Origin: Colwellia sp. 39_35_sub15_T18
Lineage (GTDB): Bacteria; Pseudomonadota; Gammaproteobacteria; Enterobacterales; Alteromonadaceae
DNA length: 48,221 nt
Direction of reading: 5' to 3'
NCBI GenBank assembly: GCA_002162675.1
Contig: MAAE01000050.1
Span: forward strand, 1-48,221
Part shown: positions 17,011 to 26,898 of the stretch, in pieces
How the letters are laid out: each line of letters starts with the position of its first letter
Numbering within the stretch: position 1 is the first letter of the stretch
Notes under the pieces: generated by a model
What the model was told of the DNA's origin: nothing
Databases searched by the model: none
The model's input: only the letters and a program-made list of their open reading frames with translations
Translations under genes and position numbers: made by a program

Positions 17011-18315
17011 ATGACTATGCGTAATTTAACCGCCTCACTGCTATTGATGGTTATCATCGCCACTATTGGCCTAGGATGGCTGTTTGACCGTATATATGAG
17101 CAATATAATAGTACCGAGCAAGTTCAAGATGCCAATGCCGTTGCTATTGTAGAGAAGCTTGGCCTAAGTTTGGCTAATAGCCTGAACAAGATGACGGATG
17201 ATAATCGCCAGCAGTTTGTTCAGCAATGGCAGGATGAAATATACGCGCTATCGATTATTGACAGCAAATCCTTTACTTTGCCTTTGCCACTCTTTAACAA
17301 AGTGAAGCAGGGAACTCCTGTGTTGCTGGCAACAAACCGTCATCTAACCTTTCATTATTATATAACCTCAGGGGAACAATTATTACTGTTGAAATCGCCT
17401 TTGTTAACGCTAACGGCTGATAAAAAGTCGCAAAATTATTTTTTCACCTTATTGTTTTATGTTGCCTTAGTCTTATTGATCCTACTGTGGATTTACCCAC
17501 TCATTAAGCAATTAATGGCCTTAAGAGCTGCGGCAAAATCATTTGGTGAAGGTAAGCTGAAACAAAGGATCACCTTAAGTTCACTGTCTTACATTCGAGA
17601 CATTGAAGTTGAATTTAATCAAATGGCGCAACGCATAGAGGATTTAATTGGTGATGTTAAATTATTAAGTAGCGCGGTATCTCATGACTTAAGAACGCCG
17701 CTAGCACGTATTCGTTTTGGTATTGATACCTTGCAAGAGGAGGATGACCCTAAGCTTCGTCGTCAATTCGAAGAGAAAATCAGCGACAATGTCGATGAAA
17801 TGACGTCATTAGTAGAAACCTTACTTTCTTATGCGCGCCTTGATCAAACTATGCTGGAAATGAACAAAAGCCATTGTGATTTTTTAGCGTTAGTTGAAAA
17901 CTGCCTTAGAACAAAAACTACTGACAATATGCACATCACGCTAATAAAACCGAATGATGAGTATCATGTTTATGCGGATGGCGCTTATCTTAGTATTTTA
18001 GTTAATAACCTGCTAGAAAATGCACTGAACTATGGTAATAACCAAGTGAATATTCAGTTAAAGTCACAGGGACATACCGTAGTGTTCATTGTTGAGGATG
18101 ATGGCGAAGGCGTTAACTCGACAATTAAAATGGACATATTAAAACCATTTGTGCGAGGAAAACATCAGCAAAATTTAGTAAAAGGCCATGGTATAGGCTT
18201 AGCCATTGTAAAACGAATAATTGATTGGCATAAAGGCAGTATTGATATCGGCGATTCTGAAACTCTGGGTGGTGCAAAATTTACCGTCACTTTACCTGTA
18301 CTTGCTCAGATCTAA
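17011..18315 (+). CDS. Membrane sensor histidine kinase (EnvZ/RstB-like)
   Basis: 434 residues. TM1 (about 8-26), a periplasmic sensor loop (about 27-143), TM2 (about 144-164), HAMP (about 165-217), HisKA with His225 in AVSHDLRTPLARIRFG, and HATPase with VNNLLENALNYG, EDDGEGV and GHGIGLAIVKRI. Partner of the response regulator just upstream. The loop has no recognisable ligand domain, so the stimulus (envelope state or a compound) is unknown. Confidence 0.93.
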   Translation: MTMRNLTASLLLMVIIATIGLGWLFDRIYEQYNSTEQVQDANAVAIVEKLGLSLANSLNKMTDDNRQQFVQQWQDEIYALSIIDSKSFTLPLPLFNKVKQGTPVLLATNRHLTFHYYITSGEQLLLLKSPLLTLTADKKSQNYFFTLLFYVALVLLILLWIYPLIKQLMALRAAAKSFGEGKLKQRITLSSLSYIRDIEVEFNQMAQRIEDLIGDVKLLSSAVSHDLRTPLARIRFGIDTLQEEDDPKLRRQFEEKISDNVDEMTSLVETLLSYARLDQTMLEMNKSHCDFLALVENCLRTKTTDNMHITLIKPNDEYHVYADGAYLSILVNNLLENALNYGNNQVNIQLKSQGHTVVFIVEDDGEGVNSTIKMDILKPFVRGKHQQNLVKGHGIGLAIVKRIIDWHKGSIDIGDSETLGGAKFTVTLPVLAQI

Positions 18316-18484
18316 ATTGACTTATTACGAATAAATCAACAAAAGCTTGATCTCACTACTGCCGTAGGTATTATAATTTTCATATACTACGTCGTTGTTT
18401 TTTAAAAAATTGGCAGTCGTATCTAATCCGTCGAATAGTCCGCCGAAAATCGTTTCCTAAAGTAAATATATAGAGATAAATGCA

Positions 18485-18997
18485 GTGTATAGTCGTACAG
18501 AGCAGCAGGGTTTTACCTTAATTGAGTTGGTTGTGGTCATTGTTATTTTGGGCATTTTGGCCGTTACAGCAGCACCAAAATTCATAGATATTAGTTCAGA
18601 TGCTAACAAGGCTGTACTAGAGTCTATGGGAGGGGCTATTTTATCTGGCTCTAAATTAGTGTACAGCAAATCCATAATTCAAGGAGTACAAAATCAATCT
18701 TTAACAAATATTGATATAGATGGAGACGGGAATAATGATGTTGAGGTTGCGTATGGTTATGCCAGTGGCAATAGAACAACAGGAATAGCGAATGTAGTAG
18801 AATTAGAAGACGATTGGGCTTATGGAGATACTTTCGGGGGAGGATCTCTCCACGTAACTCGCTCGTCCTTGGTTGGATTCAGTGGCATTACTAACAATAA
18901 TATACCTATCACAGGAACTAAGTGTTATTTGACTTACACCCCGCCAACTTCAGTTGGGCTATTGCCAACAGTTACATATACGACAAGCGGTTGTTAA
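18485..18997 (+). CDS. Type IV prepilin / pseudopilin-like protein
   Basis: 170 residues. A short leader (VYSRTEQQG) ends in the prepilin peptidase site G|FTLIELVVVIVILGILA, with Glu5 of the mature protein present and a hydrophobic helix after it. A DIDGDGNNDVE stretch at about 77-87 resembles an EF-hand-type calcium loop, and two C-terminal cysteines (GTKCY and the last residue) can form the pilin D-loop disulphide. It reads like an MshA-type major pilin or minor pilin. The start is a GTG with AGAG upstream; an ATG nearby at 18480 is out of frame. No other pilus genes adjoin, so it is an orphan pilin. Confidence 0.82.
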   Translation: MYSRTEQQGFTLIELVVVIVILGILAVTAAPKFIDISSDANKAVLESMGGAILSGSKLVYSKSIIQGVQNQSLTNIDIDGDGNNDVEVAYGYASGNRTTGIANVVELEDDWAYGDTFGGGSLHVTRSSLVGFSGITNNNIPITGTKCYLTYTPPTSVGLLPTVTYTTSGC

Positions 18998-19146
18998 TAG
19001 AAAATTTTGAATAATCAATAAATTTTATAAAATCAACGTTGCATTCATCAGTGAGTTCACGTCATCAAACGAGCATTTTTTACGACCTAAATTTGTATCG
19101 GCTAACGTCCACTTTGAAATGAAAACGAACATTTTCGTTCTTCGCT

Positions 19147-19165
19147 AAGTGTAGTCGCTACACTT
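19147..19165. repeat. Perfect hairpin in the pilin-peroxidase spacer
   Basis: AAGTGTAG and CTACACTT pair perfectly around a TCG loop. A second smaller inverted repeat (AACGAA..TTCGTT) lies just upstream. No T-run follows, so it is not a classical terminator. The rest of the 295-bp spacer shows nothing I can name. Confidence 0.5.
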
Positions 19166-19292
19166 GGGTTTATAGGATTAACTTCTATGATATTCGATAC
19201 TTACACAGGTATGCTATCTATAAGTGCATACCGACATAATCTATAGCTGATATAATACTACGAAAGGATTAATAATTAATCAAAGGTAACCC

Positions 19293-20291
19293 ATGAAGTT
19301 TACTCTAATCATTAAATTATTTTTTATGTTAATGATTTCACTTAAAGTACAAGCAAATCAAAATGTTTTAAAAAGCCAATATAAGCGGCCTGATAGCATC
19401 CCATTTCCCTCAAACAATCAATATTCATCCACTAAAGCGATGTTAGGAAAAATGCTTTTTTTTGATCCTAGATTAAGTAAAGATCAAAACCTTAATTGCA
19501 GCTCTTGCCATAACCCTTCTTTTGGCTGGGAAGTTCCGCTTGCTAAGGCGGTTGGTGCTCAAGCTCAACCTTTACCAAGACATGCACCTACGGTGTTAAA
19601 TATGGCTTGGGTTGCTCCTTTCTTTTGGGATGGACGAGCGCCAACACTCGAAGATCAAGCGCTAGGGCCAATAGAAAGCGAAGTAGAGATGAACCTGCCT
19701 ATTGATGAAGCAATTCAACGCTTAAATAAAATACCAGGCTATCAATATTGGTTTGCAAAAGCGTTTCCTGCTGAGAGCATTAATCAAGAAACTATTTTAA
19801 AGGCTATTGCAACCTATGAACGAACTATTGTCTCTACTCAAGCTCCCTTTGATTTATGGGTAAACGGTGATGAAAATGCCATTAGTGATTCAGCAAAAAA
19901 TGGCTTTGATTTGTTTAATGGTAAAGCAAGATGTTCAACATGCCATACAGCTTGGAATTTTACTGATAATGAGTTCCATGACATTGGCTTATTAGATGAT
20001 AAGGATTTAGGAAGGTATGCACTAACTAATCAAGCAGTAAATAAACACGCCTTTAAGACCCCAGGTTTAAGAAATATTAGTCAACGTGCCCCCTATATGC
20101 ATGATGGGAGTTTAGCTTCGTTAGAAAGTGTTATTACCCATTATAATAGTGGCGGGTTACCGCGTACCTCATTAAGCCCTTTGATGTCGCCATTATCACT
20201 AAGTACGAAAGAAAAAACTGATCTTATTGAGTTTTTAAATACACTTACGGGCCCTGCAATGGTCGTATCTCTACCCGTTTTACCGCAATAG
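19293..20291 (+). CDS. Di-heme cytochrome c peroxidase / MauG family protein
   Basis: 332 residues, exported (signal peptide about 1-21). Two c-type heme motifs, CSSCH (69-73) and CSTCH (214-218), define the CCP/MauG family. Between them are HAPTVLNMAW and FFWDGRAPTLEDQA, typical of the family, and FKTPGLRNISQRAPYMHDGSLASLE near 258-282 includes the YMHDG methionine/histidine region. It probably reduces H2O2 in the periplasm, or oxidises a protein or small substrate. The chemoreceptor gene starts 9 bp after its stop, and its ribosome site overlaps the stop, so the two are cotranscribed. That is an unusual pairing hinting at redox or peroxide taxis. Confidence 0.9.
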   Translation: MKFTLIIKLFFMLMISLKVQANQNVLKSQYKRPDSIPFPSNNQYSSTKAMLGKMLFFDPRLSKDQNLNCSSCHNPSFGWEVPLAKAVGAQAQPLPRHAPTVLNMAWVAPFFWDGRAPTLEDQALGPIESEVEMNLPIDEAIQRLNKIPGYQYWFAKAFPAESINQETILKAIATYERTIVSTQAPFDLWVNGDENAISDSAKNGFDLFNGKARCSTCHTAWNFTDNEFHDIGLLDDKDLGRYALTNQAVNKHAFKTPGLRNISQRAPYMHDGSLASLESVITHYNSGGLPRTSLSPLMSPLSLSTKEKTDLIEFLNTLTGPAMVVSLPVLPQ

Positions 20292-20300
20292 GACACATTG

Positions 20301-21902
20301 ATGACTATTTATAAACGCATATTGCTTAGCTTTTCCTTGATGATCACGCTATCGATATTATTAGCTGGCATGCTTTCTTATCAGCTTTATAGCTTAAGTC
20401 ACCAGACTATAACAAGAGCGGATATTACCTTAAATCAAGTTGATAATGCACGTGAAGCTTGGGATAACTTTCGTAACACTAAAAGCTACATAGACAGAGT
20501 AAAGTTAAAAATACAGCATTATGAGAATATGGAGGTTATTAACGAAGTTAATAATAGGCATAACTTATTGAAGCAAAACTTATCGTCCTTAGAAAAGCTT
20601 TCTTCCTCTTTAGATACTCTAAATTTAATTCATAAAGCAATGCAAATATCCGATATGTGGCGAGATGGACAATTGAAAATCATTTCAGGACGACAACTGA
20701 TAAGTATTCCTGCTGATAGTAACTTGAAGCAGGTTGAGCAAGAGCTAGCACTGCTATTAGCAGGTATTATAAAACAAACAATCGCGACAGGTAAAACTAA
20801 ACAAATAGCGTCTAAAGCAGAGGTGGATACCGCTATTAATTATGCACTGATTTTAGTTGCTTTAGTTACCATTACGGGCGTTGTATTTGCACTAATGATT
20901 ACTCGTTCCATTACGCGCCCTATTAAACAGTTATATCACTTCATGTCGAATCTAGCTACTGGTCAAGGAGATTTAACCCTGCGAATGGAAGAAGTGGGAC
21001 GTGATGAAATGACCCAAGTTGCTGAAAAGTTCAATCAATTTATGATGACCCTCCATAGCATGGTTGGTATGGTGGCAAATTCAGCCAAAGAGTTAACGGA
21101 GGCAACAGATAATGCGCAACGCAATATTCTTGACGTTAACAATAACATTGATGAACAAAAAAATATTATTATCGGGGCAGCTGATAAAACGGTGCAACTA
21201 AGATCGTTTACTGACGCTATTGTAAGCGAAGCACAGAATGCTTCTGCCGTTTCAAAAGATGTTTCTAGCAAAGCTCATCATAGTCAACAAGTCGCCCAAC
21301 AAACGGTGCAAAGCATTGAAGCATTGTCTTCGTCTATTATGAATACTTCAGAGCACATCAGTGCACTAACTGAAAACAGTGCTGAGGTGAGTAAAGTGGT
21401 CGAGGTAATAAAAAGTATTGCCGATCAAACTAACCTTCTCGCTCTTAATGCTGCGATTGAAGCAGCGAGGGCAGGAGAGAGCGGTCGTGGTTTCGCTGTG
21501 GTTGCTGATGAAGTAAGAACCCTTGCGGTTAAAACACAAGAATCTACTGGTGATATTCAAAGTATTATTGAGCGTATTCAAAGTGGTGTTTTAAATTCTG
21601 AAAAAACAATGAAAGTCAGTATTGTTAAAGCCAAGGTGTGTGTTGATGAAAATATCAATATAAGGGAGTCTTTAGAAACAATGTCATTGTCAGTTAATCA
21701 AATAGAACAAATGAATGACAGAATATTAAGCGCGACTGAAGAACAGCAAAAGGGTACCAATGCTGTCGATATTGCTATGCAAGCAGCGAGTGAAATTAGT
21801 CTGTTAACGGCAACGAATATGGAAGAAATTACGAAAGAAAGCAAGGAACTAAAAAATACGGCTAATTCATTGGCTCATTTAGTCAAAGGCTACTCTGTAT
21901 GA
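20301..21902 (+). CDS. Methyl-accepting chemotaxis protein
   Basis: 533 residues from the ATG with AGGA seven bases before it (an in-frame TTG three bases earlier is less likely). TM1 about 8-29, a periplasmic four-helix-type sensor domain about 30-175, TM2 about 178-200, HAMP ([17 protein letters not shown]), then a long coiled-coil signalling domain with the conserved hairpin tip [33 protein letters not shown]. No C-terminal CheR-tethering pentapeptide. Cotranscription with a di-heme peroxidase suggests the pair respond to the same compound; the ligand is unknown. Confidence 0.93.
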   Translation: MTIYKRILLSFSLMITLSILLAGMLSYQLYSLSHQTITRADITLNQVDNAREAWDNFRNTKSYIDRVKLKIQHYENMEVINEVNNRHNLLKQNLSSLEKLSSSLDTLNLIHKAMQISDMWRDGQLKIISGRQLISIPADSNLKQVEQELALLLAGIIKQTIATGKTKQIASKAEVDTAINYALILVALVTITGVVFALMITRSITRPIKQLYHFMSNLATGQGDLTLRMEEVGRDEMTQVAEKFNQFMMTLHSMVGMVANSAKELTEATDNAQRNILDVNNNIDEQKNIIIGAADKTVQLRSFTDAIVSEAQNASAVSKDVSSKAHHSQQVAQQTVQSIEALSSSIMNTSEHISALTENSAEVSKVVEVIKSIADQTNLLALNAAIEAARAGESGRGFAVVADEVRTLAVKTQESTGDIQSIIERIQSGVLNSEKTMKVSIVKAKVCVDENINIRESLETMSLSVNQIEQMNDRILSATEEQQKGTNAVDIAMQAASEISLLTATNMEEITKESKELKNTANSLAHLVKGYSV

Positions 21903-21982
21903 TGGTAGAGCTAAGGCAATAGAAGTGGCTGAACTGTTTCAAGGGCATGCTGTTAATTAACTCAAGCAAGCATTTTTTTATG

Positions 21983-22038
21983 AGCTAAGCGTGATTCGCT
22001 TTGATGATAAGGGAAAAAATGGGTGCTTAAAGCACCCA
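21983..22038. repeat. 56-bp direct repeat, copy A
   Basis: Identical at 51 of 56 positions, without gaps, to copy B at 23410-23465. The two copies bracket the RelA/SpoT gene and each ends in a terminator-type hairpin. Copy A lies between the chemoreceptor stop and the stop of the RelA/SpoT gene. Confidence 0.9.
22013..22037 (-). terminator. Terminator of the RelA/SpoT gene (in copy A)
   Basis: GGGTGCTTAAAGCACCC (22021-22037) forms a 7-bp stem. On the minus strand it is followed by a T-run (A run at 22014-22019). It is 100 bp past the RelA/SpoT stop and could also stop rightward transcription of the chemoreceptor gene weakly. Confidence 0.8.
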
Positions 22039-22136
22039 TTAATATTCATCGTGTGTGAACACTACCAGATATAATACATCAAGCATTTAAAAATGCGTGC
22101 AGCCTCTGCAACCTATTATTTTCGTTTAGCAAAGTA

Positions 22137-23234
22137 TTAGCTTGCGTTGGTGGTCGGTGCATTCTCAAAATGTGATAATATAACTCGGCCATATTCAGCT
22201 AAAAATCCTGATGTGTCACTTAGGTAATTTGGGTATGCTTTCTCAATAGATTTCAGATCACTTCCTGCAACAAATAGTACATTGTTATCAGTGTTTTTTT
22301 CTTGCTCAGCATAACGTTCAAGAGCTAACTCTTTTTTATTTGCACTATAAAAAGAAGCGTTCCCTTTTTGCTCTTTAGTGTTGTAGATAAGTAAAGTATA
22401 TCCAGTATCTTTAGATTTTTTTTTGATTTCATCCATTTTAAATGCGCTATTAAAAGCATCTAACTTGTTAAAGATTGAAAGCTTGGTGTTTAATAATACC
22501 AACTCTTCTTTATAACTAGTTGCTGTTTCAGGTGACATTTTCCAAGAACCATCTTTCACAGCTAAAAATTCGCCCATTATTTCAAAGAGTCTTTTCCAAT
22601 TTGTACTTGCAGCAGTAGGATTTGTTTTTAAGGACTCTTTTTCTATAATATCAACTATTTCGACTGTGGTCGCCCATAAATGTTGTAGTCTAGTTCTTAA
22701 TTGAACTTCAATTCGAAAGCCTTTCCATGAATGACTATCTGATTTATCGTAACTTTTATAAACCCTATGGATGCCTCTGTAGCCACTCTTTTTAGGTGAT
22801 GTTATATAATCATATATTTTTACACCGTGAACGGTCTTACTGGAGTCTAAACTTTTGTTAAGTTGTTCTAAGTCATTTAATGAATTTAAAATCACTCTAC
22901 AACCACCAATGTCATGCATTCTTTTTAAGCTAATAGCATTATCAGTTTTACCATCTAAAGATTTTCTTTGTAACTTATCAATTATTGTCGGTAAACGTTT
23001 TAGCCTTCTAACAATCGTAGCTGTTTCAAGTAAATCTAATTTTCTTACGTGCTTCCAAACTAAATTTTTAATTATTTGTAATGGGTACAAATGAGCCGCA
23101 CGAAAGTTTTGAACAACAGTAATAGCATGTTCAAAATCACCTTCGTTTTTTCTAATCATCCGCCCAGCTTTTTCTACTTGATTTTTAGAAAAGGCTAATG
23201 GTTGTTTAGATTTTTCGTAGCTTTCATTTACCAT
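22137..23234 (-). CDS. RelA/SpoT synthetase-domain protein (stand-alone)
   Basis: 365 residues. The (p)ppGpp-synthetase fold spans about 55-195: RRLKRLPTIIDKLQRKS, RMHDIGGCRVI (DxxGxR type), YITSPKKSGYRGIHRVY (the G-loop region that stacks the acceptor nucleotide) and FRIEVQLRTRLQHLW with the catalytic Glu. There is no HD hydrolase domain, no TGS and no ACT domain, so it is not RelA or SpoT. The remaining 160 residues are unassigned. Such proteins either make alarmones or act as toxic nucleotide transferases (toxSAS); which applies cannot be told here. No antitoxin-like ORF adjoins. The 56-bp direct repeats on both sides suggest insertion as a unit. Confidence 0.82.
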   Translation of the reverse strand: MVNESYEKSKQPLAFSKNQVEKAGRMIRKNEGDFEHAITVVQNFRAAHLYPLQIIKNLVWKHVRKLDLLETATIVRRLKRLPTIIDKLQRKSLDGKTDNAISLKRMHDIGGCRVILNSLNDLEQLNKSLDSSKTVHGVKIYDYITSPKKSGYRGIHRVYKSYDKSDSHSWKGFRIEVQLRTRLQHLWATTVEIVDIIEKESLKTNPTAASTNWKRLFEIMGEFLAVKDGSWKMSPETATSYKEELVLLNTKLSIFNKLDAFNSAFKMDEIKKKSKDTGYTLLIYNTKEQKGNASFYSANKKELALERYAEQEKNTDNNVLFVAGSDLKSIEKAYPNYLSDTSGFLAEYGRVILSHFENAPTTNAS

Positions 23235-23409
23235 TGTTATTAGAGCGTTATCATTTAAATGTATTTATTGTTTGTATAATACGACAGTTAAGATTCATAT
23301 TGTAGTAATTTAGAACTCTGGATATGCAAGCGAAGAACTTCAAAGGAAAAGAATAGTTGTTTTTGCTCCATCATGACTGATTTTAGCCAATCATTTATTG
23401 TTCTCTGTT

Positions 23410-23465
23410 AGCCAAGCGTGATTTGCTTTGATGATAAGGCAAAAAATGGGTGCTTTACGCACCCA
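23410..23465. repeat. 56-bp direct repeat, copy B
   Basis: Partner of copy A at 21983-22038 (five substitutions, no gaps). It lies between the start of the RelA/SpoT gene and the hutH stop and contains the hut operon terminator. Confidence 0.9.
23440..23464 (-). terminator. hutH (hutCUH) terminator (in copy B)
   Basis: GGGTGC (23448-23453) and GCACCC (23459-23464) pair around TTTAC. On the minus strand the stem is followed by T6. It is 53 bp past the hutH stop. Confidence 0.8.
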
Positions 23466-23488
23466 CTTTGTTTGTATAACTCTTTGCG

Positions 23489-23523
23489 CTAAAAACTAAA
23501 AACTAAAAACTAAAAACTAAAAA
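23489..23523. repeat. Five tandem CTAAAAA heptamers over the hutH stop
   Basis: Five exact head-to-tail copies of CTAAAAA. The hutH stop (TAG on minus, 23517-23519) is in the copy nearest the gene, so expansion or loss of the other copies would not alter the protein. Confidence 0.92.
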
Positions 23524-25061
23524 CTCGGCAATAACTGCTCTGGCATAAACTGATTTAAATCACCATCGCTGATAATGGCAGAGGCTTCAACAATATCAGG
23601 GGCGAAATATCTGTCTTTATCATAAAAACTCACCGTTGCACGTAACATGGCCTTGGCTTGTTCGATAATAGGGGAGCCCTTTAATGGCGTTCTAAAATCT
23701 AAACCTTGCGCGGCAGCTAAATATTCAACAGCAAGTACGCCATTGGTGTTTTCCGCCATATCCGCCAAACGACGACCGGCGAAACATGCCATAGAAACGT
23801 GATCTTCTTGGTTAGCCGATGTGGGTAAACTATCAACAGAGGCGGGGTGAGCAAGCGATTTGTTTTCTGAAGCGAGTGCTGCCGCGGTTACTTGCGCAAT
23901 CATAAAGCCAGAGTTAACGCCGCCGTTATCGACTAAAAAGGGTGGTAATTTACTTAAGCTTGAGTCAATTAATAACGCCATGCGACGCTCTGATAATGAG
24001 CCGATTTCAGCAATGGCTAAAGCTAAGTTATCCGCGGCCATAGCAACAGGTTCAGCGTGGAAGTTACCCGCAGAAATAAAGTCACCTTCATTGGCAAATA
24101 CTAATGGGTTATCAGTAACGCCATTCGCCTCTACATGTAATACTGTCGCGGCTTGGCGAATTTGTGTTAAACAAGCCCCCATCACTTGTGGCTGACAACG
24201 AAGCGAGTATGGATCTTGCACTTTTTCACAATCAACATGTGATTGGCCAATTTCAGAATCGTCAGTCAAGACATGACGATAGGCGCTAGCCGCATCAATT
24301 TGACCTTGTTGACCCCGAACAAAATGGACACGATGATCAAACGGCGCTCGGCTACCTTTAGCTGCTTCTACCGTCAGCGAGCCTATCGTGGTGCCAGCCG
24401 CATATAAGTCTTCGGCTAAAAATAAGCCTTCTAAAGTAAAAGCGGTTGACGCTTGTGTGCCGTTAAGTAAGGCTAATCCTTCTTTGGCGGCTAAAGTGAC
24501 CGGTTCAAGCCCCGCAATTTTTAACCCTTCTGCCGCTGGAATAAGTTGATCCTGATAAGACATTTCACCTTCGCCAAGTAAAGGCAATACCATGTGTGAT
24601 AATGGCGCTAAATCACCCGATGCACCGACAGAGCCTTTTTTGGGTACACAAGGATAAATTTGCGCATTAAGTAAGGCGATTAGTGCTTGAATAACCGATA
24701 AACGAATACCTGAAAAACCGCGTGATAATGAGTTTATTTTTAATACCATCATTAAACGCACGGTGGCATCTTCCATATATTCGCCAAAACCAGCGGAATG
24801 CGACAAAACAATAGAGCGTTGTAATAGCTCAAGTTCATCGTTTTTAATACGGGTGCTGGCAAGTAAACCAAAGCCAGTATTAATACCGTAAACCACGCGG
24901 TTATCTTTAATGACTTGCTGAACGGCAGCAGCACTTTTATTGATATCGTCAAAAGCACTTGCATCTAAAGAATATTCAATGCCGTCAAAACGGTTTACGG
25001 TGCGTAATTGCGCTAGGGTTAATTGCCCAGGGATAATGTTTAACTTTGTAAGTTGTGTCAT
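23517..25061 (-). CDS. hutH: Histidine ammonia-lyase
   Basis: First step of histidine degradation: removes ammonia to give urocanate, using the self-made MIO cofactor. 514 residues, tetrameric cytoplasmic enzyme. The MIO-forming Ala-Ser-Gly is at 147-149 within [15 protein letters not shown]; other signatures are [12 protein letters not shown] (about 58-69), GNFHAEP and QEDHVSM. The ATG follows the hutU stop by 2 bp, with AAAGGAG inside the hutU end, so it is translationally linked. Last gene of the hutC-hutU-hutH unit. Confidence 0.98.
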   Translation of the reverse strand: MTQLTKLNIIPGQLTLAQLRTVNRFDGIEYSLDASAFDDINKSAAAVQQVIKDNRVVYGINTGFGLLASTRIKNDELELLQRSIVLSHSAGFGEYMEDATVRLMMVLKINSLSRGFSGIRLSVIQALIALLNAQIYPCVPKKGSVGASGDLAPLSHMVLPLLGEGEMSYQDQLIPAAEGLKIAGLEPVTLAAKEGLALLNGTQASTAFTLEGLFLAEDLYAAGTTIGSLTVEAAKGSRAPFDHRVHFVRGQQGQIDAASAYRHVLTDDSEIGQSHVDCEKVQDPYSLRCQPQVMGACLTQIRQAATVLHVEANGVTDNPLVFANEGDFISAGNFHAEPVAMAADNLALAIAEIGSLSERRMALLIDSSLSKLPPFLVDNGGVNSGFMIAQVTAAALASENKSLAHPASVDSLPTSANQEDHVSMACFAGRRLADMAENTNGVLAVEYLAAAQGLDFRTPLKGSPIIEQAKAMLRATVSFYDKDRYFAPDIVEASAIISDGDLNQFMPEQLLPSF

Positions 25062-25063
25062 GT

Positions 25064-26779
25064 TTATGCTCCTTTATTGCCGTTGGCGCCAGTAATCATT
25101 GGTAAATCTAGGCCTTGCTCTTTGGCGCAGTCTATTGCGATATCGTAACCCGCATCAGCATGACGCATAACACCCGTGGCAGGGTCATTCCATAATACGC
25201 GCGCAATACGTGTGTGAGCTTGTTCTGTGCCGTCAGCGACAATAACAATGCCGGCATGTTGACTAAAGCCCATACCAACGCCACCACCATGATGAATACT
25301 CACCCAAGTGGCACCGCCAGATGTTGATAATAAAGCATTCAATAATGGCCAATCTGAAACGGCATCTGAGCCATCTAACATGCTTTCAGTTTCACGGTTT
25401 GGTGAAGCAACCGAGCCTGAATCTAAGTGGTCGCGACCAATCACTACGGGTGCAGATAATTCACCACTTTTAACCATGTCATTAAAGGCAAGTGCTAATC
25501 GCGCTCGGTCTTTTAAGCCCACCCAACAAATACGTGATGGCAAACCTTGAAAGGCAATACGTTCTTTCGCCATGTCTAACCAGTTGTGCAAATGTGGGTT
25601 GTCTGGAATGAGTTCTTTTACTTTGGCATCGGTTTTATAAATATCTTCAGGATCGCCTGACAATGCTACCCAACGAAATGGACCAATACCTTCACAAAAC
25701 AGTGGTCGCACATAAGCTGGCACAAAACCCGGGAAGTCAAAGGCATTTTTTACCCCTTCTTCTAACGCCATTTGACGAATGTTATTACCATAATCTGTGG
25801 TTGCTGCGCCTGCCGTTTGTAAATCAAGCATGGCTTGTACTTGCACGGCCATTGATTGCTTAGCCGCTTTGACGACTGCTGCTTCATCTTTTTTGCGCAT
25901 GTCAGCAGCGTATTCCATGGTCCAACCTATGGGTAAATAACCATTAAGGGGATCATGAGCCGACGTTTGATCGGTAACGACATCAGGGGTAATGCCACGT
26001 TTGACTAATTCAGGGAATACATCGGCGGCATTGCCTAATAAGCCAACAGAAATGGCTTCGCCTTTTGCGGTAGCTTCATTAATGATGGTTAATGCGTCAT
26101 CAAGATTAGTGGCTTTTTTATCAACGTAGCGGGTTTTAATGCGGAAATCGATACGCGTTTCATCACATTCAACCACTAACGCTGAGAAACCGGCCATTGT
26201 TGCTGCTAGAGGCTGCGCGCCACCCATGCCACCTAAGCCGCCCGTTAATACCCATTTACCTTTAGCACTGCCGCCAAAGTGTTGTTTGGCCATCGCGACA
26301 AATGTTTCGTAGGTTCCTTGTACTATGCCCTGCGAGCCAATGTAAATCCATGAGCCAGCGGTCATTTGGCCGTACATCATTAAGCCTTTTTTATCTAACT
26401 CATTAAAGTGCTCCCAGTTGCCCCAATTTGGCACTAGGTTAGAGTTAGCAATTAATACGCGTGGTGCATCGCTATGGGTTTTGAAAACGCCAACTGGTTT
26501 GCCTGATTGCACCATTAAGGTTTCGTCATCTTCAAGGCGATTTAATACTTCAATAATTTTATCGTAGCACTCCCAATTACGAGCAGCTCGACCAATACCA
26601 CCATAGACCACTAATGATTGAGGATGCTCAGCGACTTCTGGATCTAAATTATTCATTAGCATGCGTTTTGCTGCTTCTGTTAACCAACTTTTGGTGGTTA
26701 TTTCGCTGCCGCGATCGGCGCGGATCACTCTTGAGGTATCAAGTCGTGGGTCAGTACTTTCTGTTGTATTAGCTGTCAT
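25064..26779 (-). CDS. hutU: Urocanate hydratase
   Basis: Second step: adds water to urocanate to form imidazolonepropionate, with tightly bound NAD+ as electrophile. 571 residues from the chosen ATG, normal for the family. Landmarks are [34 protein letters not shown], the NAD-binding [43 protein letters not shown] and the C-terminal [17 protein letters not shown]. The frame runs 12 codons further up to 26815, but the ATG at 26779 has AGAGGAAA at the right distance and gives a family-like start. The 119-bp gap to hutC shows no HutC-type palindrome, so it is probably read from the hutC promoter. Confidence 0.98.
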   Translation of the reverse strand: MTANTTESTDPRLDTSRVIRADRGSEITTKSWLTEAAKRMLMNNLDPEVAEHPQSLVVYGGIGRAARNWECYDKIIEVLNRLEDDETLMVQSGKPVGVFKTHSDAPRVLIANSNLVPNWGNWEHFNELDKKGLMMYGQMTAGSWIYIGSQGIVQGTYETFVAMAKQHFGGSAKGKWVLTGGLGGMGGAQPLAATMAGFSALVVECDETRIDFRIKTRYVDKKATNLDDALTIINEATAKGEAISVGLLGNAADVFPELVKRGITPDVVTDQTSAHDPLNGYLPIGWTMEYAADMRKKDEAAVVKAAKQSMAVQVQAMLDLQTAGAATTDYGNNIRQMALEEGVKNAFDFPGFVPAYVRPLFCEGIGPFRWVALSGDPEDIYKTDAKVKELIPDNPHLHNWLDMAKERIAFQGLPSRICWVGLKDRARLALAFNDMVKSGELSAPVVIGRDHLDSGSVASPNRETESMLDGSDAVSDWPLLNALLSTSGGATWVSIHHGGGVGMGFSQHAGIVIVADGTEQAHTRIARVLWNDPATGVMRHADAGYDIAIDCAKEQGLDLPMITGANGNKGA

Positions 26780-26898
26780 GGGATTTCCTCTGTAAACGTT
26801 ACATAAACTCAGCATAAACTATGAATAGATAATAGTTGCTAGTGGATATATTTCATCTTGTTGTGCCTATTTCGACACCATCATCGTAAAAAAAAGCG

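Noticed and set aside
23860..24195. 111-codon plus-strand ORF inside hutH
   Set aside because: Antisense shadow of hutH; no independent support.
26780..26815. 12-codon extension of hutU
   Set aside because: The ATG at 26779 carries AGAGGAAA and gives a family-like N-terminus; the extension covers that ribosome site.
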